A DNA stretch of 64,000 nucleotides, taken from positions 3,038,001-3,102,000 of the forward strand of contig CP064987.1 of the NCBI GenBank assembly GCA_016699835.1. The letters are read 5' to 3'. The notes under the pieces were generated by a model. That model was not told the origin of the DNA, searched no databases, and was given only the letters and a program-made list of their open reading frames with translations. The stretch is from Phycisphaerales bacterium (lineage in GTDB: Bacteria > Planctomycetota > Phycisphaerae > Phycisphaerales > UBA1924). Position numbers and translations under genes: made by a program. Below, one piece after another: positions 58,085-64,000 of the stretch (its first letter is position 1; every line of letters starts with the position of its first letter).

Positions 58085-59593
58085 ATGGACACACTCCTCC
58101 CCGTGCTCGACCGATGGAAGCCGTTCAACGCGGTGGTGGTCGGCGACTTCATGCTCGATGAGTTGGTGTATGGCGATGCCGAGCGGCTCAGCCCCGACGC
58201 GCCGGTGCCGGTGCTCCACGTCCGGCGGATTGAACGGCGCGCGGGAGGGTCGGCAAATGTGTGCATGGATCTCGCGGCCCTCCGCGGGAGCGTGCGGGCG
58301 ATCGGGGCGATCGGCGACGACGAGGCCGGACGTGAGCTTGCCATGGCACTCACCCACGAGGGCGTCGACACCTCGTCGCTGGTCGTCGATCGATCGCGGC
58401 CCACGACGCTCAAGCGGAACTACATCGGTCTGGCGCAGGCTCGCCACCCGCAGAAGATGTTCCGTGTGGATGTCGAGTCGCGTGAGCCGCTGGATCGGAA
58501 TGTGACCGATGCGATCCTGGAGCGGCTCGACCGCGTGCTGCGCGAGGGCGGCGTCGACCTCGTGTGCATCGAGGATTACAACAAGGGCGTGTGCACGCTC
58601 GAGTTGTGCCAGGGCGTGATCGAGCGGGCGCGGCGGGCCGGGAAGCCCGTCTTTGTCGATCCCGCGCGGATCACGGACTATTCCAGGTATCGCGGCGCGA
58701 CGACGATGACGCCCAACCGCACCGAGGCCGAGATCGCCACGGGCCTCAAGACCGATGGCGAGGCGTCGATCGCGCACAACGCGGCCCTCGCGCGGACGCT
58801 GATGGAGACGTGCGACCTAGAGAGCGTGGTGCTGACGCTCGATCGGCACGGGGCGCTCCTGCTCGAGAGAGAAGGAAAGGCAGGCGCGACGCGTCCGCCG
58901 CAGAGCATCCCGACCGTGGCGCGCGAGGTGTACGACGTGACGGGCGCGGGGGACATGTTCCTCGCCGGGCTGGCCGCCGCGCGGACGCAGGGGTGCGACT
59001 GGCACGACAGCGTGCGCTTCGCGAATGCGGCGGCGGGCCTGGAGGTTGAGGTCTTCGGTGTGCAGCCGATCCCGCTGGAGCGTGTGCACCACTCGCTGCT
59101 GGTGATGAACAGCAAGTTCACGGGCAAACTCCGCACGCCGCGGGAACTGGCGGTCGAGGTCGAGTCGCAGCGTCGCGCGGGCAAGCGCATCGTGTTCACC
59201 AACGGCTGCTTCGATATTCTGCACGCGGGGCACGTGGCGCTTCTGGACAAGGCCGCGAGTTTCGGGGATTTTCTCGTCGTCGCGATGAACACCGACGCGT
59301 CGGTGCGGCGGCTCAAGGGCCCGGGGCGCCCGGTGAACACGCAGGAGGATCGGGCGCGGGTGCTGGGGGCGCTCGGGTGCGTCGGCGCGGTGGTGTTCTT
59401 TGACGAGGAGACGCCGATCGATCTCATTCGGGCTGTGCGGCCCGACACCCTGGTCAAGGGGGCGGACTACACGAAGGACCGCGTGGTTGGGGCGGATTTC
59501 GTCGAGTCGTGCGGCGGGCGGGTCGAGTTGGTCGATCTTGTCGCGGGGCGGAGCACGACGGCGACGATCGAGAAGATGCGCACGCCGGGCTGA
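58085..59593 (+). CDS. hldE: Bifunctional heptose 7-phosphate kinase / heptose 1-phosphate adenylyltransferase
   Basis: A 502-residue two-domain enzyme of ADP-heptose synthesis for lipopolysaccharide core. The N-terminal ribokinase-like domain has MTPNRTEAEIA and the GAGDMFLAGL active site near residue 292. The C-terminal cytidylyltransferase-like domain has FTNGCFDILHAGH at about 370-382 (HxGH). The order and lengths match typical HldE. The ATG at 58085 is chosen; TTG at 58073 is in frame but less likely. No ribosome binding site is obvious. Confidence 0.93.
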   Translation: MDTLLPVLDRWKPFNAVVVGDFMLDELVYGDAERLSPDAPVPVLHVRRIERRAGGSANVCMDLAALRGSVRAIGAIGDDEAGRELAMALTHEGVDTSSLVVDRSRPTTLKRNYIGLAQARHPQKMFRVDVESREPLDRNVTDAILERLDRVLREGGVDLVCIEDYNKGVCTLELCQGVIERARRAGKPVFVDPARITDYSRYRGATTMTPNRTEAEIATGLKTDGEASIAHNAALARTLMETCDLESVVLTLDRHGALLLEREGKAGATRPPQSIPTVAREVYDVTGAGDMFLAGLAAARTQGCDWHDSVRFANAAAGLEVEVFGVQPIPLERVHHSLLVMNSKFTGKLRTPRELAVEVESQRRAGKRIVFTNGCFDILHAGHVALLDKAASFGDFLVVAMNTDASVRRLKGPGRPVNTQEDRARVLGALGCVGAVVFFDEETPIDLIRAVRPDTLVKGADYTKDRVVGADFVESCGGRVELVDLVAGRSTTATIEKMRTPG

Positions 59594-59630
59594 GTCCATG
59601 GGAAGTTGATCCCTCAGGAGTCCATGCCGC

Positions 59631-60080
59631 GTGATCCATGTCGCGATCATCCACCGTCCGCATCTCGACGCGATCGTTGCGGGGGCGAAGCATGTCGAGT
59701 CGCGATTGACAAAGTCGCGGCGTGATCCGTTCGGACGCGTCGCGGTGGGGGACTGGGTCTTCTTCAAGCAGGCGTCGGGGGCGTTCCGGGCGGCGGCTCG
59801 TGTCTCGCGCGTCGTGAGCCGGGAGGGGCTGGTGGTTCGTGACGTCCGAGAGATCCGGCGTGAGTTTGGCGACGAGATCGCGGCTCCAGCGGCCTACTGG
59901 CGCGAGCGATCGCGGGCGCGGTACGCCACGCTGATGTGGCTGGGCGAGGTGCACGAGATCAGCGATGGGCCGGACTATCGCGGCGCGGGGTATCGCTCGC
60001 AGAGCGCGTGGCACGTGCTCGATCGCGTGGACGAGGCGCAGGCCCTCGCGACGCTGCTGCGCATGCGACGATCGGCGTGA
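59631..60080 (+). CDS. ASCH (PUA-like) domain protein
   Basis: A 149-residue protein with the ASCH pattern: an early HRPHLDAIVAGAKHVESRL block and RVAVGDWVFFKQ, as expected for this RNA-binding-like beta-barrel fold. Some family members cut N4-acetylcytidine, others bind RNA. The start is GTG at 59631 with AGGAG about ten bases upstream. It follows hldE by 37 bases and is likely transcribed with it. Confidence 0.72.
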   Translation: MIHVAIIHRPHLDAIVAGAKHVESRLTKSRRDPFGRVAVGDWVFFKQASGAFRAAARVSRVVSREGLVVRDVREIRREFGDEIAAPAAYWRERSRARYATLMWLGEVHEISDGPDYRGAGYRSQSAWHVLDRVDEAQALATLLRMRRSA

Positions 60081-60117
60081 TCGGCGCACGCGTTCATTCT
60101 CCCCACAACTCCAACTC

Positions 60118-61161
60118 TCACGCCCAGCGGAGCACGATCTTTCCGAACTGCTCGGCGGCCTCGAGCCGCTCGTACGCCTGCCTCGCGTCCTTGGCTTCAT
60201 AGACCTTGTCCACGACGGGCTTGAGCGAGCCGGCTCGGAAGAGCGACGCGACCTCCTGGAACTCGGCGTTGGTGCCCATCGTCGAGCCGAAGAGGCGGAG
60301 TTGGTTCCAGAAGATGCGGGCGAGATCGGTGACGGCGTCGGGGCCCGAGGTGCATCCGGGCGTGACGTATGCCCCGCCTCGCGCGAGGCTCTTGATGCTG
60401 CTGAGATGTGTCGCCTTCCCCGAGGAATCGACGGCCATGTCCACGCCGCGCTTCCTGGTCCAGGCGCGGACGTCGCGCGACCAGTCGGCGCCGGTGTCCA
60501 CGACGCCGAAGTCGGCGCCGAGTTCTTTGGCGCGGTCGATCTTCCACTGGTGGCGGCTGGTGACGGCGATGGGGCAGGAGAGGTGCCTGGCGATCGCGAG
60601 GGCTGAGGTTGCCACGCCGCCGCCGATGCCGGTGATGAGCACGGATTGGCCCGGGCGGAGTTGGGCCTTGGTGACCATCATCGAGTAGGCGGTGAGGGCG
60701 CACAGGCCAAAGGCCGCGGCGTCGGTGGGGTCGCTGTCGCCGACGTCGGCGAGGTTGCCGACGGGCGCGAGGAACTTCTCGGCGTGCATGCCGAAGTGGT
60801 GCTCGCCGATGAGTTCATAGTTCGGCGCGAGCGTCGAGGCCGGAGGATCATCGGGCGAGATCCGGTCGGGTACGCGCATCGCCGCGTTCACGATCACGCG
60901 TCGGCCGACCCATGACGGATCGGTGTCGGGCCCGACCGCCTCGACGACGCCGCACGCGTCGCACCCCGAGACGCGCGGGTATGCGAGGTCCAGCCCCGGC
61001 ACGCCGCGACCGACCCAGAGGTCCATCTGATTGAAAGCGCTGGCGAGCGTGCGAATGAGCGCCCAGCCGGCGGTGGGGGGCTTGGGATCGGGCCAGTCGA
61101 CGCGGATGACGACGTTGGGGGCGACGATGGCGTTCTTTCGCTCGACGACGACGGCTTTCAT
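60118..61161 (-). CDS. Medium-chain dehydrogenase/reductase (zinc-type alcohol dehydrogenase-like)
   Basis: A 347-residue MDR protein. The order is a catalytic domain (FNQMDLWVGRGVPGLDLAYP onward), then a Rossmann fold with GIGGGVATSALAIARH near residue 178 and ELGADFGVVDTGAD. The cysteine set for a structural zinc is absent and only one early Cys pair (GCDACGVVE) is visible, so zinc use is uncertain. The substrate is unknown; quinone oxidoreductase-like members reduce alkenals or quinones. Its stop is 37 bases from the convergent ASCH gene. Confidence 0.85.
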   Translation of the reverse strand: MKAVVVERKNAIVAPNVVIRVDWPDPKPPTAGWALIRTLASAFNQMDLWVGRGVPGLDLAYPRVSGCDACGVVEAVGPDTDPSWVGRRVIVNAAMRVPDRISPDDPPASTLAPNYELIGEHHFGMHAEKFLAPVGNLADVGDSDPTDAAAFGLCALTAYSMMVTKAQLRPGQSVLITGIGGGVATSALAIARHLSCPIAVTSRHQWKIDRAKELGADFGVVDTGADWSRDVRAWTRKRGVDMAVDSSGKATHLSSIKSLARGGAYVTPGCTSGPDAVTDLARIFWNQLRLFGSTMGTNAEFQEVASLFRAGSLKPVVDKVYEAKDARQAYERLEAAEQFGKIVLRWA

Positions 61162-61202
61162 GGTGCAGCGTAGACCCGGCGATCGGAACGATCAGCGGAA
61201 TG

Positions 61203-61228
61203 AAAAACACCCGTCGTTGCGACGGGTG
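61203..61228 (-). terminator. Rho-independent terminator of rplS
   Basis: Perfect 9-base stem CACCCGTCG / CGACGGGTG with loop TTG, followed on the minus strand by five T. It lies 27 bases past the rplS stop and just upstream of the MDR gene. Confidence 0.88.
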
Positions 61229-61254
61229 CGTGCGAACGATCGGATGATCTGTGA

Positions 61255-61632
61255 TTACTTCGACGAGACGTGCTTGAGCCCGCGCCGGCGGTCGCGGAGG
61301 CGGCGGCTCTTGCCCACGCGGTCACGCAGGAAGTACAACTTGGCGCGACGGGCATCGGCGCGGCGGACGATGTCGAACTTGGCGACCAGCGGCGAGTTGA
61401 TCGGGAAGATACGCTCGATGCCGACCTCGTCGACGATGCGACGGACGACCATCATCTCGTCGATGCCTCGGCCCTTGCGCGAGATCACGACGCCCTGGAA
61501 GACCTGGAGGCGTTCTTTGTCGCCTTCCACGATACGGAAGTGGACGTTGATCGTGTCGCCGATGTCGATCCGCGGGAGATCGGTCTTGAGCGATTGGGCG
61601 TTGATGTTCTCGATGATGGATTGAGCGGCCAT
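61255..61632 (-). CDS. rplS: 50S ribosomal protein L19
   Basis: A 125-residue protein of the 50S/30S interface. DTINVHFRIVEGDKERLQVFQGVVISRKGRG and IERIFPINSPLV are characteristic runs of L19 (quoted in parts here: DTINVHFRIVEGDK, RLQVFQGVVISRKG). The ATG at 61632 has GGAAGGA upstream; a TTG further out overlaps this site. The C-terminus is basic (KSRRLRDRRRGLKHVSSK). A terminator follows. Its usual partners (trmD, rimM) are not upstream here. Confidence 0.97.
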   Translation of the reverse strand: MAAQSIIENINAQSLKTDLPRIDIGDTINVHFRIVEGDKERLQVFQGVVISRKGRGIDEMMVVRRIVDEVGIERIFPINSPLVAKFDIVRRADARRAKLYFLRDRVGKSRRLRDRRRGLKHVSSK

Positions 61633-61800
61633 GGTGCGTCCTTCCAAAGCCCGTCCCGATTCTGGGCAGGGCGGAGAGGATAGGCGGCGGACCCGATCGG
61701 GTCGAGTCTCTCGAGTTCCGGGATCGTGCTACCAGCGGCTATGTACGGGAATCGGCAGGTGCCGCACTGGGGCTTGCCTGACCCTGGAAGGCGAGAGACG

Positions 61801-62967
61801 CTACTTTCGCCGGCCATTGATTTGTTGGCGAAGCCCGTCGAGTTGCTGCTGGATGAGGTTGCGTTTGTCGGACATGCTCTTGAGATTGTTGCGGTGCAGG
61901 TCGCGTTCGTCGTCTGTGGCGGCGTTCTCGAAGAGGGCTTTGCTTGTGGCTATATCGCTATCGATCGACTCGAGATCCCGCTCCATCATGGCGACGCGGG
62001 CGCGGATCTGCTCGCTGACATCGCCCCTCAATGGAGTAAAGAACCTGGGCGGGGGAGCGATGGAGAGTGGTGTGTCGCCGCCGGACGTGATCCTGGTGGG
62101 ACGGGACTTGTCGTCTTGTCCCGCGCGATCCATGTTGATGTTGACGCGAATGCCGTTGGGTGGCATGGACATCCGCATGTCCTCGAATCGCGACCTCGTG
62201 CTCACGGTGTCCACGGCGAGGAGCGCGTGCTCATCGAACCGGATCGCGATGGGCGCCTCGTCTCGAGTCGAGCCTTTCAGCGTCCGGTCTCGATAGAGCA
62301 GCCATGCCGTTGCGAGATTGAAATCGACCTGGTTGGGCAGTCGCTGATTGGCGAGCGTTCGAAAGTCGCCCATGATGACGGTGCCGACGCACTTCTTGTC
62401 GTTCCGAAGGAATCGGATTTCCACGCGATCATCGGGGGAATACGAGAGGATCGCGGGCGGGAGGCTGCCGACGGCCGCGATATCGACGTCGCCAATCCGG
62501 ACGATGATGTCACCCGCCTGGAGAACCTTGGAGCAGTCGAAGGCCGGTTCGGTGGAGAGGATCGTGGCGCCGCCGGGATCGTTGGCGTTCCAGCGGACCC
62601 CCAGGGCAGCGCGTGGGCCTTGCATGAACTTCGATCGGGCCGTCAACTCCAGACGTGTGCGCTGCTCGAGCGTGAGGCTGTCGCGGGTGAGCAGCCCCAT
62701 GAGCACGACGAGCGATTGCGCATGCAACGAGTCGCCTGCTTTCTGGCGATCGGTCAGTGCGGGCGAATCGAGTTGGGCGACGAGGGTTTCGAGATCAAAC
62801 GTCGGCGGTTTCGCGGCGGGAGCGGCAACGGATGGGGAGTCCTTCTCCAGTTCACCCTCGGGCGGGCGCGCGGAGAGAACATCCTGCGCGAGCACCGGCG
62901 TCGCGAGCGTGAGGGCCACCCCCGCGAGCACGCATCGTGTGAATGTGGAACAGGCCTGTGTCCTCAT
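61801..62967 (-). CDS. Secreted PDZ-like domain protein
   Basis: A 388-residue exported protein. The signal peptide spans about 1-28 (ending PVLAQ). A region at about 120-190 looks like a PDZ domain: LGVRWNANDPGGATILSTEP, then DIIVRIGDVDIAAVGSL and RVEIRFLRND. The C-terminal 80 residues form a predicted coiled coil (Glu/Arg/Leu-rich, ending QQLDGLRQQINGRRK). No protease or other catalytic domain is attached, so it probably binds a peptide or envelope partner. The ATG at 62967 has AGGA nine bases upstream. Confidence 0.75.
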   Translation of the reverse strand: MRTQACSTFTRCVLAGVALTLATPVLAQDVLSARPPEGELEKDSPSVAAPAAKPPTFDLETLVAQLDSPALTDRQKAGDSLHAQSLVVLMGLLTRDSLTLEQRTRLELTARSKFMQGPRAALGVRWNANDPGGATILSTEPAFDCSKVLQAGDIIVRIGDVDIAAVGSLPPAILSYSPDDRVEIRFLRNDKKCVGTVIMGDFRTLANQRLPNQVDFNLATAWLLYRDRTLKGSTRDEAPIAIRFDEHALLAVDTVSTRSRFEDMRMSMPPNGIRVNINMDRAGQDDKSRPTRITSGGDTPLSIAPPPRFFTPLRGDVSEQIRARVAMMERDLESIDSDIATSKALFENAATDDERDLHRNNLKSMSDKRNLIQQQLDGLRQQINGRRK

Positions 62968-63054
62968 GGTGATTCGTCCTGGCGCAGTGTACACGGACGA
63001 CGCCAATATCGCCAGTGATTCTCGGACGAGGCCGTCAGAAACGCCGCAGGCGGC

Positions 63055-63945
63055 TCATTCCACGTTCTGGGCCTGTTCCTTGATCCGATCGATCGCCCCT
63101 TTGATCTCGACGGCATGACGCGAGATCGTGGAGTCGGGCGATTTGCTCGCGATCGTGTTCGTCTCCCGGAGCATCTCCTGAGCGAGGAAGTCGAGCGTGC
63201 GCCCGATGGGGCGCTCGTCCTTGCTGCGCAGGTACTCGGCGAACTGGTTTAGGTGTGCCTGGAGGCGCTGGGTCTCCTCGGCGATGTCGGTGCGTTCGGC
63301 ATACGCCGCGATTTCGCGGATGAGATCGACCTGCTGCACCGAGACGCCGGCCTCCTGGAGCAGGAGTTGGATCCGCGAGCGGAGACGGCTCTCGTACTCG
63401 GCGACGACGCCCGGAGCGAGGTCTCGGATCAGGTGGACGCGCTCCTCGATATACGCGCGGTGCGAGTCGAGTTCCTTGATGAGCGACTGGCCCTCGATCT
63501 CGCGCATCTTGATGAGCGAGGCGCAGGCACGGTCGAGCAGGGTCAGGAACGCCTTGCGGGCGCGGTCGAGGCGGGCCTCCTCATTCGTCGGCGGCTGGAG
63601 CACGCCCGGCAGGGGGAGCAGCGCCGCGAGATCGAGCGTCAGCGTCCCCGAGCGGATCTGGGGGAGGGCGGAGATCTGCTCGATGTACTTTTCCAGGGCC
63701 TTCACGTTGACGGCATGGGCCGCCGACTCGGAGACCTCGGCACAGCGTGCGTTGACGGTGATCGTGCCCCGCGAGAGGCGCTCGCGGAGCTTCTGCTCGA
63801 ACTCGGCCTCCAGCCCCTGGAACTCCTCGGGGAGACGTATGAGCGTCTTGAAGTACTTGTTGTTGAGGGAACGGACCTCGAGGAAGTAGTGTCCACCATC
63901 GCTCTGGAGCGAGGCCTCGCCATAGCCGGTCATGCTTCGGATCAT
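63055..63945 (-). CDS. YicC family endoribonuclease-like protein
   Basis: A 296-residue protein with the two YicC domains. The N-terminal MIRSMTGYGEA is nearly invariant, followed by VRSLNNKYFKT and LRERLSRGTITV; the C-terminal domain (DUF1732) includes LDFLAQEMLRETNTIASKS near the end. E. coli YicC cleaves RNA and affects small RNA turnover. The ATG has GAGG upstream. The gene is near the window end; no further gene can be seen in the remaining 55 bases. Confidence 0.95.
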   Translation of the reverse strand: MIRSMTGYGEASLQSDGGHYFLEVRSLNNKYFKTLIRLPEEFQGLEAEFEQKLRERLSRGTITVNARCAEVSESAAHAVNVKALEKYIEQISALPQIRSGTLTLDLAALLPLPGVLQPPTNEEARLDRARKAFLTLLDRACASLIKMREIEGQSLIKELDSHRAYIEERVHLIRDLAPGVVAEYESRLRSRIQLLLQEAGVSVQQVDLIREIAAYAERTDIAEETQRLQAHLNQFAEYLRSKDERPIGRTLDFLAQEMLRETNTIASKSPDSTISRHAVEIKGAIDRIKEQAQNVE

Positions 63946-64000
63946 GGCGAACCTCGAGCGGGGGTGGAGTGGGGCGAAGAGAACGATCGAGCAAGCATCA

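Overview
The window looks like a chromosomal segment of a Gram-negative-type planctomycete, most probably class Phycisphaerae. The base composition is high in GC. Two secreted subtilases carry the N-terminal LEPR-XLL sorting motif. Two other secreted proteins end in the planctomycete dockerin type that closes with Gly-Cys. One protein has a prepilin-type N-terminus ([13 protein letters not shown]). Lipopolysaccharide genes (waaA, lpxK, hldE) and a two-partner secretion pair imply a true outer membrane. No plasmid, phage, insertion-sequence or CRISPR signature was seen. The assignment rests on protein hallmarks, not on a marker gene.

Layout. 1-8.6 kb: end of an rpiA-like gene, a membrane acyltransferase, tRNA-Ala, a zinc-type ABC importer (binding protein, ATPase, permease), a small protein, a flavin monooxygenase, an M48 peptidase and ndk. 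8.6-12.5 kb: a LOG-family protein ending inside a purine-rich repeat, two near-identical stand-alone CZB zinc-binding proteins flanking a DUF5946 and a VOC gene, a small membrane protein behind a strong palindrome, and a MazG-like gene. 12.5-19.8 kb: a SpoIIE-type phosphatase, UDP-glucuronate decarboxylase, a large DUF2339 membrane protein behind a good sigma-70-like promoter, ThpR, and a QueC-like protein without the usual active-site residues. 20-34 kb: secreted proteins (two Gly-Cys dockerin proteins, a pseudopilin-like protein, a large subtilase), interrupted by a DinB gene, tRNA-Val and waaA.

34-54.9 kb: tRNA-Lys, an SNF2 helicase, a second LEPR-XLL subtilase, a cysteine-rich secreted protein made of ten six-cysteine repeats, a divergent VKOR-DsbA-DsbA fusion, apaG, a small lipoprotein, a TpsB/TpsA pair, a methylisocitrate lyase and a DUF481 outer-membrane protein. 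54.8-64 kb: mostly housekeeping (omega-amidase, maf, lpxK, hldE, an ASCH protein, an MDR oxidoreductase, rplS, a PDZ protein, yicC).

How the parts may work together. The most interesting unit is at 39.4-43.4 kb: a secreted protein with 60 repeat cysteines lies head to head with a membrane enzyme that makes disulfide bonds. This suggests a dedicated folding system. Next to it is a complete two-partner secretion system whose large exoprotein has a start region buried in a hairpin that overlaps a possible 11-codon leader peptide. Zinc uptake genes and the paired CZB proteins lie within 9 kb of each other and may share a zinc theme. These links are inferences from gene order and motifs; no searches were possible.
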